The translations under genes were made by a program, and so were the position numbers. A stretch of DNA of 64,000 bases from Poriferisodalis sp965203655 (GTDB lineage: Bacteria; Actinomycetota; Acidimicrobiia; Acidimicrobiales; Poriferisodalaceae). The stretch lies in contig NZ_CBDBDD010000001.1 in the NCBI RefSeq assembly GCF_965203655.1, positions 33,512 to 97,511 of the forward strand. The letters are read 5' to 3'. The notes beneath the pieces were generated by a model, which searched no databases, was not told the origin of the DNA, and was given only the letters and a program-made list of their open reading frames with translations. Positions 25,270 through 32,947 of this stretch are shown here, piece after piece. The first letter of the stretch is position 1. The number at the start of each line of letters is the position of its first letter.

Positions 25270-26622
25270 GTGCGGCATCGGCCTGATCGGCTCTTTCTGC
25301 TGACGGGGGGCGTGCAGGGCTTGGCCTTCTCGTGGGGCCTGCCGGCGATGGTGTGGTGGGTGGTCGATCTGCGGCTGTCCCCGTTCCGGCTCGCGGTGCT
25401 GGGCACTGCGCTGGTGCTGTCGATTCTCGTGACCGAGACACCGACCGGCGTGGTCGCCGACCTCTACAGCCGCAAGTACTCGGTGGTGGCCGCGTACGTC
25501 GTGATGGGCTCGGCGATGGCGTTGGGCCCGGTGACCGAGCTGTTCGGCGTTCTCGTCATCTGGCAGGTGCTGTGGGGGGTCGGCTGGACGCTGCAGAGCG
25601 GCGCTGCCACGGCGTGGATGACCGACGAGATCGCCCACCACGCATCGCACTCGCATCGCAGCGCGGCGATGATGCCCGTCGAGCCTTCGACCTCAGGCGA
25701 CGACTCAGGGGCTGCGGACGGCGGCGATCCCAGCCGCCAGGTGGACGGGCTCATCGTGCGCCATGCCGTCTTCCGGTCCGTGGGCGTCATGGTCGGCCTT
25801 GTCGCCGCCACCGCGATGGGCGCGTGGTCGGTTCGAGGATCGATGGCCGTGATGGGCCTGTTTGCGATCGCGGCGGCCGGATACCTGGCCGTCACGATGC
25901 CTGAAGCCGGCTTCGAGTCGCCCCGCCGCCGGGCCGGCGGCGCACCCCGGCCGGCGCGCACGAGCGCATGGAAGGATGCGATCACCCTCTGGAAACGAGG
26001 CGCACGGCTTGTCCGCCTCAATCCGTCGCTGCTGGCGGTGACTCTCTCGGCCGCCGTCGCCGCCGGAGCGTGGGAAGCCAACGATCGACTCTCCGTCCTG
26101 CGGCTGTTCGAACTCGGCCTCATCGAGCTTGACGGCCGGGAGGCCGTGCTCTTCTTCGGCGCAACGTGGTTCGTGATGTCCGCGCTGGCAATCCCCACGA
26201 TGACGTGGCTGCGCCGTCACCTCGAGCGCTCGCAGGCCGACCAGCGGAGCGCCCGCCGTGACGCTTTCCTGCTGGCGCGGTTCCTGATGGTCGCCGCAGC
26301 AGGCGCCCTGGCGTTGGCGCTGAGCCCGTGGTTCGCGGTTGCGCTCATCGGCTGGGCGATCCTCGACGTGGCCGGCGAGACGGCGTATTCGCTGACCGAG
26401 GCAATGGCGAATCGGCATGCCGACTCGTCGGTTCGCGCCACGGTGGTCTCGTTCGTCGGACAGTCCCAAGCGGTGGGCGAAGTGTCGATCGGTCTGGCGC
26501 TGGGAACGGTGGCGCAGATCGTCTCGGTGCCGTTTGCGCTTGCCATTGCCGCGGCGCTGTTCGCCGTCTCCGCAGCGCCCGCGGCAGTCGTCGGGTGGCG
26601 CACCAGCGGCGCCGTGGAGTGA
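25270..26622 (+). CDS. MFS transporter
   Basis: 450-codon membrane protein with about twelve hydrophobic segments. It begins VRHRPDRLFLLTGGVQGLAFS; the loop after helix 2 has TPTGVVADLYSRKYS, a variant of the MFS GxxxDRxGRR signature also seen in bacterial MFS proteins annotated as permeases of unknown substrate. A long cytoplasmic loop (residues about 135-165) with a serine/aspartate-rich stretch interrupts the first half. The start is the GTG at 25270. It is divergent from vapBC2 and convergent with the VOC gene. Confidence 0.8.
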   Translation: MRHRPDRLFLLTGGVQGLAFSWGLPAMVWWVVDLRLSPFRLAVLGTALVLSILVTETPTGVVADLYSRKYSVVAAYVVMGSAMALGPVTELFGVLVIWQVLWGVGWTLQSGAATAWMTDEIAHHASHSHRSAAMMPVEPSTSGDDSGAADGGDPSRQVDGLIVRHAVFRSVGVMVGLVAATAMGAWSVRGSMAVMGLFAIAAAGYLAVTMPEAGFESPRRRAGGAPRPARTSAWKDAITLWKRGARLVRLNPSLLAVTLSAAVAAGAWEANDRLSVLRLFELGLIELDGREAVLFFGATWFVMSALAIPTMTWLRRHLERSQADQRSARRDAFLLARFLMVAAAGALALALSPWFAVALIGWAILDVAGETAYSLTEAMANRHADSSVRATVVSFVGQSQAVGEVSIGLALGTVAQIVSVPFALAIAAALFAVSAAPAAVVGWRTSGAVE

Positions 26623-26650
26623 TCCGCGGCGCCGGAGGGAGCCGCGAATC
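26621..26650. terminator. hairpin terminator between convergent MFS and VOC genes
   Basis: CGCGGC at 26625-26630 pairs with GCCGCG at 26641-26646 and the stem continues, after one mismatch, with GAT/ATC; the loop is 10 bases. It starts at the MFS stop codon and could serve both strands. There is no U tract. Confidence 0.4.
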
Positions 26651-26668
26651 AGTGCCAGCGAGGAACTG

Positions 26669-27136
26669 TCAGCCTTCGGCCATCTCCGACATCGCTGCCT
26701 CAGAGCGGCGGGCCATCTCCTCGGGATCGACGTCCTCGATGTGGGTGGTGAGGTTCCAGCGGTGGCCCCACGGGTCTTCGATCATGCCCGAACGGTCGCC
26801 GTAGAACTGGTCCACGACGGGTCGCACTTCGGTGGCGCCGGCCGCGAGCGCCGCCGCGAATGTGGCGTCGACATCTTCGACGTACACGCTCATCTGCACG
26901 GGCGACCCGCCGTAGTGCTTGGGCGAGTGGAACTCCATCTCGGGGAACTCGTCGGCCACCATGATGAGCGAATCGCCCAACTGCAGCTCGGAATGACCGA
27001 TGCGGCCGCCCATGTCGATGCGCATCCGCTCGGTCATCCCGAGGATCTCGGTATAGAACGCGATGGCGTCTGCGGCACCGTCGATGCTCATCGACACCGA
27101 GATGCGCGGGTAGTCGTCCGGAATGGGGTTCACCAT
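26669..27136 (-). CDS. VOC (glyoxalase/bleomycin resistance) family protein
   Basis: 155 codons from the ATG at 27136 (MVNPIPDDYPRISVSM). A single glyoxalase-like fold resembling PhnB-type proteins: DGAADAIAFYTEILGMTERMR at the beginning, MSVYVEDVDATFAAALAAGATEV in the second module, and the C-terminal FYGDRSGMIEDPWGHRWNLTTHIEDV, which is the strongest family marker. The open frame continues upstream but without homology; GGAG lies about 10 bases before the chosen ATG. Metal-dependent activity is possible, substrate unknown. Confidence 0.85.
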   Translation of the reverse strand: MVNPIPDDYPRISVSMSIDGAADAIAFYTEILGMTERMRIDMGGRIGHSELQLGDSLIMVADEFPEMEFHSPKHYGGSPVQMSVYVEDVDATFAAALAAGATEVRPVVDQFYGDRSGMIEDPWGHRWNLTTHIEDVDPEEMARRSEAAMSEMAEG

Positions 27137-27224
27137 CGTGCTCTGCTCCTGAGTTCGAGGAATCCGGCGCCTCGGCCGGAGCACCCGTCGGTGCGGTCCG
27201 CCGGTCCGCGGGCGCAGCCCGAAG

Positions 27225-27743
27225 CTAGTGCGCCACCAGCACCCTGACGGCCTGCTCGACCGCCGTTTCGGCACGGGCTTCGAGCCCCGCTTGGTCGGCG
27301 CTGGCGATGGGGTGCTCGATCACGGTGAAGGGATGTTCGGGCACGCCCTGGACACGGGCCATCAGCTCGGCGGCGTCGATGAACGCGCTGGTCATCACGC
27401 TGATCGCGGGCACGCCAACCCGCTCGGCGGCGACGGCGTCGTGCAAACTGCACGACGAGCAGCTGCCTCAGTCGCCGACACCGGCCAGCACCGCGTCCCA
27501 GCCCATCGCCTCGGCAAGCAATTCGTGCTGCGCCGGAGCGCTGTAGTTGGACTTGATCCGCCGGATCACCTTGGCCACGCCATGGCGATCACGCAGCAGG
27601 CGCTCGACATGGTCGAAGAACGGCTTGGTGTTCTCCTTGCCGTTGGAGATGACGCCGACGGTGGCGCCCTTGAGAGTGGCAAGCCGCGCCGGCGGGGCGA
27701 ACCCTGCGGGATCCTGCTCGTGTGTCGGGTCCAGCAGTTCCAC
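27225..27743 (-). CDS. UGSC-family selenoprotein with in-frame TGA (Sec)
   Basis: 172 sense codons plus an in-frame TGA at 27470-27468. The GTG at 27743 follows AGGAGG with a 6-base spacer. The first part ends MGWDAVLAGVGD, then TGA, then GSCSSCSLHDAVAAERVGVPAIS, ending at TAG 27225. GVGD-U-GSC-SSC is the hallmark of the UGSC (seleno)protein family, in which U is selenocysteine or cysteine. A perfect hairpin lies 11 bases after the TGA, as a bacterial SECIS requires. The selenolate followed by CxxC-like cysteines suggests redox chemistry; the true function is unknown. The middle contains a basic segment, RRIKSNYSAPAQ. A nonsense mutation is the alternative, but the hairpin and the intact downstream frame argue against it. 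Confidence 0.85.
27437..27457 (-). promoter_or_regulatory. SECIS-like hairpin for the UGSC selenoprotein
   Basis: In the mRNA, GUCGUGCA and UGCACGAC form a perfect 8-bp stem around the loop GUU, and an outer C-G pair makes 9 bp. The stem starts 10-11 bases after the UGA at 27468-27470. The minimal E. coli fdhF SECIS is an apical hairpin about 11 bases downstream of its UGA, with G and U in the loop (established knowledge), which this copies. Confidence 0.7.
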
Positions 27744-27820
27744 GATGTCCTCCTAGCGGTTCTCGACAGCTTGTGTCGGCGAGCTCCGGTCAGCTACATG
27801 CTGCCACGAGCATTGATCAT

Positions 27821-28600
27821 TCAGCCGTTGATGCTGTCGAAACCCGCGTACAGGAACTCAAACACGGCGCTGGCGGGGTCTGGCGCAGCGATGATCTCCG
27901 GATACGGCAGCGACGCCCCGCCGAACGCGTCGTCGTTCCAGTATGGATCGCTGGGATCCACGTCGCCCCATGGCCCCACGTAGGCATACGGGAACGGGTG
28001 AGCAGCGTCACCGGGCGACAAGCCGTAGGTGGCCCTGGTGCCGGCGCCAGCATCGCCGATTGCCGTTGCGATGTCGAAGTGGCCGGGCCACAGCTGAATT
28101 TCGTCGGGCTCCGCTGCGCCGGGCAGGTCGTGCAACTGTCCGAGCGCCTGCTTGCCGAGCCGGAACCACGCCGCCAGGTGCGCACCCATCTCGGGGCTCA
28201 CCCGCAGCCAGCGATCGACATCGCCGAGTTCCGGACTGTCGTGCTCCCGCGCCTCGGTGCCAGGCGACACCCCGACGAACTCCGCGGCCGCGGACAGCGT
28301 CGTGATGTGGGCGCTGCGCAGGGTGCCGCCTTCGGTGGCGAACAGCTCGTCAGCGCTCACCCACACTTGGCATTCCATCTCGCCGGCACGGCCCATCGTC
28401 ACCTCGAAGACCGGCGTGCCGAAGCCCTGCGACAGGCTGCGCAGCCCGAACCGGCCGGTCGCCACCCGGCGCGCCTCGCCCACCACGGCGTAGGCCAGCC
28501 GGTGGTAGTCCTCGACGGCGGTCAAGTAGTCATCAGTCAGCTCCGCCAGTAGGTCATCGTGCACAGTCTGCGGCTGGTGCGAACTGCGGTTCTTGTCCAT
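27821..28600 (-). CDS. hypothetical protein in UGSC cluster
   Basis: I do not recognise this family. 259 codons, soluble and acidic, with no membrane segment. It begins MDKNRSSHQPQTVHDDLLAEL, has a segment EDYHRLAYAVVGEARRVATGRFGLR, and ends with a region rich in prolines and aromatic residues, PYAYVGPWGDVDPSDPYWNDDAFGG, then PASAVFEFLYAGFDSING. The tryptophan- and aspartate-rich C-terminus suggests a compact globular domain. It stands 77 bases upstream of the selenoprotein gene on the same strand, and 48 bases downstream of the next cluster gene, so it is likely co-transcribed. Confidence 0.6.
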   Translation of the reverse strand: MDKNRSSHQPQTVHDDLLAELTDDYLTAVEDYHRLAYAVVGEARRVATGRFGLRSLSQGFGTPVFEVTMGRAGEMECQVWVSADELFATEGGTLRSAHITTLSAAAEFVGVSPGTEAREHDSPELGDVDRWLRVSPEMGAHLAAWFRLGKQALGQLHDLPGAAEPDEIQLWPGHFDIATAIGDAGAGTRATYGLSPGDAAHPFPYAYVGPWGDVDPSDPYWNDDAFGGASLPYPEIIAAPDPASAVFEFLYAGFDSING

Positions 28601-28648
28601 GATCGGATTCTTGCGCAGCGTTCAGATCATGGGGTCGCGGCTGGCGGG

Positions 28649-29713
28649 CTAGCGGATCTCGCAGTCCACGCAGGCGCCGACTGCGACCGTGGCCGCGTGA
28701 CTGCGCGTGCCGAGCCATGGCGGGATGACGGCTGCGAAGCCGCCTGCCGGCCCGCCTGCAGCAACGATCAGCAGGTCATCGGGCGATTCCAGCGCGGGAT
28801 AGGTGCGTTCGGCCCGGTCTTTGACAACGGCTCCCTTGCCGACGGCCGCCCAGTCACCCCGGCGCACCCGGGCCCGCTCGTACACGCAAGCGGCGATGTC
28901 ATCCTTTGACCAGCCGGCCGCATCGAAGTGGTCCCGCAGCTGCGGCGGCAGCACCACGGTGTAGTTGCCGGGCCAGATGGAATAGTTGAGCTGGTTGGCC
29001 CGGATCTCCGCGGCGAGGGTCTCGCAGAGCTCGGTCGGGTCGGTCGTCCACTCGTTCATGACCTGCCGGGGCGCCATCGAGGCCACCGCTGTCACCGATG
29101 ACACGTGCCCCCGCTCGGCGGGCGCCGTGCCGAGCCGCTGGTCGCCGAGCGAGATCCAGCCCGTGGCCTCCTCGTCCTCGGCGATGCAGTAGCCGAGCTT
29201 GCCGGGGTGGCCGAGCGTGGAGCGGTCGATGCCGCCGGGCTTGACATCGAGCACGTTGGCCAGCACCAGCCGTACGGCACGGGCGATGACGGCGCGCGAC
29301 CGGTCGGCTCCCCCAAGCACGCTGAAGGTGGCGTCCATCGCCAGCTCGTGCCGGATGGGGCCGTTCACGATCAGCAGCAGCGCACAGCCGCCGGTGGATG
29401 CCGTAGGGCCGTGCAATCCGAATTCGGGCTGCAAAAGGGCCGTGAGTGCGGTCACGACGACCGGGAAGTGCGGCGGCAGGCACCCCGCCATGACGGCATT
29501 GATGGCTGCCTTCTCCGCGGTGATGGCCCGCGCCCGCACCGGTTCGATGCCGATGAGATGATCGGGCGGCAGCATCGCCCATTCCAGGCACGCCGCCACC
29601 GCGTCGTCGGTGGGCGGCACCACCGGCAGGCCGTCGGTCCACCCACGCGCGTGGAAGGTCTCCTGCGCTTCGGCGAGGTCGTCGACCTTGATACGACTCG
29701 AGGTCAGCTGCAT
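28649..29713 (-). CDS. conserved protein with RGWTDGLPVVPPT motif, UGSC-associated
   Basis: 354 codons, cytoplasmic. The N-terminus carries ARGWTDGLPVVPPTDD, a motif I associate with uncharacterised proteins encoded near UGSC selenoproteins. Other conserved-looking segments are HGPTASTGGCALLLIVNGPI, MAPRQVMNEWTTDPTELCETL and the C-terminal SPDDLLIVAAGGPAGGFAAVIPPW. Several cysteines (in the TGGCA, GYCIAED and VGACVDCEIR contexts) may be redox partners, which is inference. A larger frame on the same strand (28899-30323) is an Arg/Gly-rich shadow. The ATG at 29713 sits 6 bases after the AIM24 gene's stop, so the two are tightly coupled. Confidence 0.65.
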   Translation of the reverse strand: MQLTSSRIKVDDLAEAQETFHARGWTDGLPVVPPTDDAVAACLEWAMLPPDHLIGIEPVRARAITAEKAAINAVMAGCLPPHFPVVVTALTALLQPEFGLHGPTASTGGCALLLIVNGPIRHELAMDATFSVLGGADRSRAVIARAVRLVLANVLDVKPGGIDRSTLGHPGKLGYCIAEDEEATGWISLGDQRLGTAPAERGHVSSVTAVASMAPRQVMNEWTTDPTELCETLAAEIRANQLNYSIWPGNYTVVLPPQLRDHFDAAGWSKDDIAACVYERARVRRGDWAAVGKGAVVKDRAERTYPALESPDDLLIVAAGGPAGGFAAVIPPWLGTRSHAATVAVGACVDCEIR

Positions 29714-29719
29714 GAACTG

Positions 29720-30496
29720 CTAGCTGCGCTCGAGCATGCCCGCGAGCAGGCCGCGGGAGTCGTCCGACTGCGGGCCCACTGCGTTGGCCAGCACGCGAGA
29801 GGCGAGCCGTTCGAATGGCAGCGACTGCAGCCACACCCAGCCGGTTCCCGACACCGTCGCCAGGAACAGGCCCTCTCCTCCGAAGAACATCGACTTGAGA
29901 TTGCCGGCCCGCTCGATCGAATACTGCAGCGACGGCTGCATGGCCACAAGGCATCCCGTGTCGAGCCGGACGGTCTGGTTGTTCAGTTGGACCGCCTTGA
30001 TGGAGCCGCCGGCGTGCAGGAATGCCATGCCATCGCCGGAGAGCCGCTGCAAAACGAACCCCTCGCCGCCGAACAGTCCGGTGCCTATGCCGCGCTGGAA
30101 GGCGATGTCGATCTTCGTGCCCAATGCTGCGCACAGGAAGGCATCTCGCTGGGCGATGATCTCGCCGCCCATCTTGGCCAGATCCACCGGGATGATTTTT
30201 CCGGGGTACGACGCTGCGAACGCCGCCTTGGCCTTGCCGCCGGCGCCGGTATTGGTGAAATGCGTGATGAAGAGTCCCTCGCCGGTGATCGCCCGCTTGC
30301 CGGCCGACTTCAGCTTGCCCCACAGGCCGGCGTCGGGTTCGGAGCCGTCACCCATCTTGGACTCGAACGTGACGCCGTCTTCCAGGTACATCATCGTTCC
30401 GGCTTCGCCGATCACGGTTTCACCGGGGTCGAGCTCGACTTCGACGAACTGCAGGTCGTCGCCGTAGACCTCGTAATCGACTTCGTGGCTCTGCAT
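29720..30496 (-). CDS. AIM24 / TIGR00266 family protein
   Basis: 258 codons. It begins MQSHEVDYEVYGDDLQFVEVELDPGETVIGEAGTM, the typical opening of this beta-rich family, followed by LEDGVTFESKMGDG, a central GGKAKAAFAASYPGKIIPVDL, and IGTGLFGGEGFVLQRLSGDGMAFLHAGG, its most recognisable signature. The family fold is a beta-prism-like trimer of unknown function (related to yeast mitochondrial Aim24). The ATG at 30496 has GGAG about 10 bases upstream; the longer frame has no homology. It heads the apparent operon leading to the selenoprotein. Confidence 0.85.
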   Translation of the reverse strand: MQSHEVDYEVYGDDLQFVEVELDPGETVIGEAGTMMYLEDGVTFESKMGDGSEPDAGLWGKLKSAGKRAITGEGLFITHFTNTGAGGKAKAAFAASYPGKIIPVDLAKMGGEIIAQRDAFLCAALGTKIDIAFQRGIGTGLFGGEGFVLQRLSGDGMAFLHAGGSIKAVQLNNQTVRLDTGCLVAMQPSLQYSIERAGNLKSMFFGGEGLFLATVSGTGWVWLQSLPFERLASRVLANAVGPQSDDSRGLLAGMLERS

Positions 30497-30706
30497 TTTG
30501 GGGGGACTCCTTCGGGGATACTCGGCCGCGAGCAGGTGCGCGCGACGCGTATGGCCCACCGTACCCCTCGGCTTCATGCGCTCCGGCGCGAGTTCGCCGC
30601 GGCGCTGGTATCGGCGGTGCCCGTTCGCGACGAGGAGTCGGTGGCTTTCTCTTCAGGCCATCGAGGCCGCCTGCCGATGATCAGCGAGCCGCCGTCGGTG
30701 TTGCCT

Positions 30707-31855
30707 CTAGGCAGCCGCAGCCGCCAGACGGTCGCCGCCGACGGGCAGCTTGGACAGGTCGATGTCGTACAGCTCGGCCGAGTTGTTGCAGAGGATGTCC
30801 TGCTGCTGCTCCGGCGTCAGATTCGCCGAATGCTCGTCGAGCAGCTCCTGGCTCCAAGGCCAGGTGCTGTCCGAGTGCGGGAAGTCGTTGGCCCACAGCA
30901 GCCGCTTGTGGTTGACGTCGTTCACCATCTTGAACGCCACCCAGTCGTCCTGGAACGTTGTGTAGATGTGCTCGCTGAAGTACTCGCTGGGCAGCTTGGA
31001 CAGCTCCTGACCGGGCGGCAGCCAGTACCGGTGGCGCTTGTAGGCGTGGTCCATCCGGTACATGAAGTGCGGCACCCAGCCGGCGTCGGCCTCGACGCAG
31101 ACCACTCGCAAGCCGGGGTTGCGCTCGAACACGCCGCCGAACACCAGCGTGCCCATGATGTCCTGGTTGGCCCGGATGATGGTCATGAAGGCGTTCGCCT
31201 TCGGCCCGCGGGGCCGGCCTTGGCCGCGGCTGGTGAGTATGTGCCACGACACGGGCAGGTTGAGATCGACGGCGGCCTGCCAGAACGGATCCCATTGGGG
31301 GTCGTCGAAGTCGAACTCGGTATGGGGGTTGCCCGACATCATCACGCCGCGCATGCCCGCCTCGGCCATGGCCTCGATGTCGCTGATGGCCTCTTCCACC
31401 GAGCGGAGGGCGGTCTGGCCCACCGCCAGCAGCCGGTCGGTGTCCACCGAGCAGTAGTCGGCGATCCACCGGTTGTAGGCGTCCATGGCCGCCTTCTTGT
31501 AGTCGGGATCGGAGTGGTTGCACAGCACCATGCCCACCGACGGGTAGATCACTTCAGCCGAGACGCCGTCTCGGTCCTGGTCGGCAGTCCGCGTGGCTGG
31601 GTCGTAGCTGCTGATGGGCAGCTCCTCATACGCCGCGCTGCGCTTGAGCTCCTCGGGCTTCTGACCTGCGGCAGCGATGAGGCCCATGTCGATCGTGCGC
31701 TTCATGCCGTCGATGACATACACATCGCCGCGCTCTTCGGTCCACTCGACCCGTGGCGCCACATCGCGCCACTTGGGGTCGATGTAGTCGACGTAAGTGT
31801 TGCGTGCCTCCGCGATGTGCGAATCGGCCGAGATGATCGGATAGTCGACGTCCAC
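30707..31855 (-). CDS. amidohydrolase 2 family TIM-barrel hydrolase
   Basis: 382 codons from the GTG at 31855, preceded by GGAGGGG with a 3-base spacer. Metal ligands typical of the ACMSD/amidohydrolase-2 group are visible: SADSHIAE (DxH) near residue 10, SWHIL (His) about residue 205, and ANDFPHSDSTWPWS (Asp) near 330. The family hydrolyses or decarboxylates small cyclic and aromatic acids. It is a clear paralogue of the gene at 60862-62013 (both contain SHIAE/AHIAE, ARAYNRW or AYNRWIADYCS, and a GSYDP/SSYDPATR stretch). It is separated from the AIM24 gene by 210 bases with no recognisable gene. Confidence 0.85.
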   Translation of the reverse strand: MDVDYPIISADSHIAEARNTYVDYIDPKWRDVAPRVEWTEERGDVYVIDGMKRTIDMGLIAAAGQKPEELKRSAAYEELPISSYDPATRTADQDRDGVSAEVIYPSVGMVLCNHSDPDYKKAAMDAYNRWIADYCSVDTDRLLAVGQTALRSVEEAISDIEAMAEAGMRGVMMSGNPHTEFDFDDPQWDPFWQAAVDLNLPVSWHILTSRGQGRPRGPKANAFMTIIRANQDIMGTLVFGGVFERNPGLRVVCVEADAGWVPHFMYRMDHAYKRHRYWLPPGQELSKLPSEYFSEHIYTTFQDDWVAFKMVNDVNHKRLLWANDFPHSDSTWPWSQELLDEHSANLTPEQQQDILCNNSAELYDIDLSKLPVGGDRLAAAAA

Positions 31856-31960
31856 GTTCCCCTCCAGGTCGGTCCCCGGAGCGGATCGTACTGTCCGGGC
31901 TCCAGACACCGCCGGGCTCAACTGACACCGCGGCATCAACCGCGAGCGCCGGCGCCCGTC

Positions 31961-32824
31961 TCACTGCGAGCGGCGTCGCATTCCTTCCTCGGCCTCGCGT
32001 ACGCCTCCGAAGAAGTCGTCGTTGTCGGGCGTCAGGCCCACGGTGGAGTGCCTCGTTCGCCGCTCGCTGTACGCCCGGCTCACCGATGCGAAGGCCTCAC
32101 CGACACCTTCGTCAGACGCCTCGTAGTTCTGTACGTTGCGCTGATCAACACCCAGGCGGGTGCTCTCAGCGTAGGAATCCTGATTGGCACCCATGAAGAC
32201 GAACGCCCAACCCTGGTCGCGCCGCTTGCTGATGAGCTCGTGGAGGTCGGCCACTGAGTAATCGGTACTGGCGTTCTCATACCCATCGGTCACGATCACG
32301 ATGGTCTGATCTTCAGGCTTCTTGCCCGCCTGGCGCCGTTGCTTGACTCGACGGTCGGCACATCCGATCAACCTCCCGACAGCGTCGAACAGCGGCGTCA
32401 GCCCGCGCGGTTCGTACAGCTCCAATGCGTGCGGATCGGCTTTCTGCACCGAGACGTTGTCGACGAGCACTTCGAACGGCGCTTGCGAGTCGAACTGGGC
32501 CACCGTGAGGCGGCACGTGCCCGGCTCAGCCGCCTGCTCGGCAATGAAGCGACTTACGCCCTTGACGACGGCACCTTCCAGCCCTGACATCGACCCAGAT
32601 CGATCCAGCAACATCCACACCTTCGACCGGCCAGACGGCGACGCTTTGCCACCCGCCTTGCCGCTCTTCTTGCCGCTCTTCTTGCCGCTCTGAGCCGACC
32701 CGGAGCTCCTCGCTCGCTCTGCATCTCTTGCCGAGCCTGCGTCGTCGCCACCGCGTTCCCACGGCGCCGTGCCGCTCCGCTCAAGCTGCCCGTTGCCAGT
32801 GCCGTTGGTTGATGTTGAGCCCAC
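31961..32824 (-). CDS. von Willebrand factor type A domain protein
   Basis: 287 codons from the GTG at 32824, which follows GAAAGGGAAAG. The first 70 residues are low complexity, Gly/Ser/Lys-rich, with the lysine-rich repeat SGKKSGKKSGKAGGKAS. The VWA domain follows: KVWMLLDRSGSMSG carries the MIDAS DxSxS, GLTPLFDAVG the Thr, and IVIVTDGYENAS the final Asp. The MIDAS motif is complete, so metal-dependent protein binding is likely. There is no membrane anchor. It is divergent from the 544-codon gene, with 123 bases between, and the two are likely partners. Confidence 0.85.
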   Translation of the reverse strand: MGSTSTNGTGNGQLERSGTAPWERGGDDAGSARDAERARSSGSAQSGKKSGKKSGKAGGKASPSGRSKVWMLLDRSGSMSGLEGAVVKGVSRFIAEQAAEPGTCRLTVAQFDSQAPFEVLVDNVSVQKADPHALELYEPRGLTPLFDAVGRLIGCADRRVKQRRQAGKKPEDQTIVIVTDGYENASTDYSVADLHELISKRRDQGWAFVFMGANQDSYAESTRLGVDQRNVQNYEASDEGVGEAFASVSRAYSERRTRHSTVGLTPDNDDFFGGVREAEEGMRRRSQ

Positions 32825-32947
32825 TGTCTTTCCCTTTCTGCAGACTCCGACCCACCCGGCGTGACTGCCAAACGGGCCGGCGGCGGCGCCGCTGATCGGC
32901 CTCCACCTCACTGATGTCCAACGTAGAGAGGGGGTGTTACAACCACG

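Noticed and set aside
27468..27470. Premature stop (pseudogene) in the UGSC gene
   Set aside because: The frame continues with conserved GSC-SSC residues and a correctly spaced SECIS-like hairpin, which favours selenocysteine over a nonsense mutation.
28899..30323. Minus-strand frame of 474 codons overlapping the AIM24 and RGWTDG genes
   Set aside because: Shadow in another frame, Arg/Gly/Pro-rich; the two true frames show family motifs.
29105..32257. Plus-strand open frame of 1050 codons
   Set aside because: It is antisense to four well-supported minus-strand genes, and its translation is Arg/His/Gly/Val-rich without domain motifs; long antisense frames are expected in GC-rich DNA.
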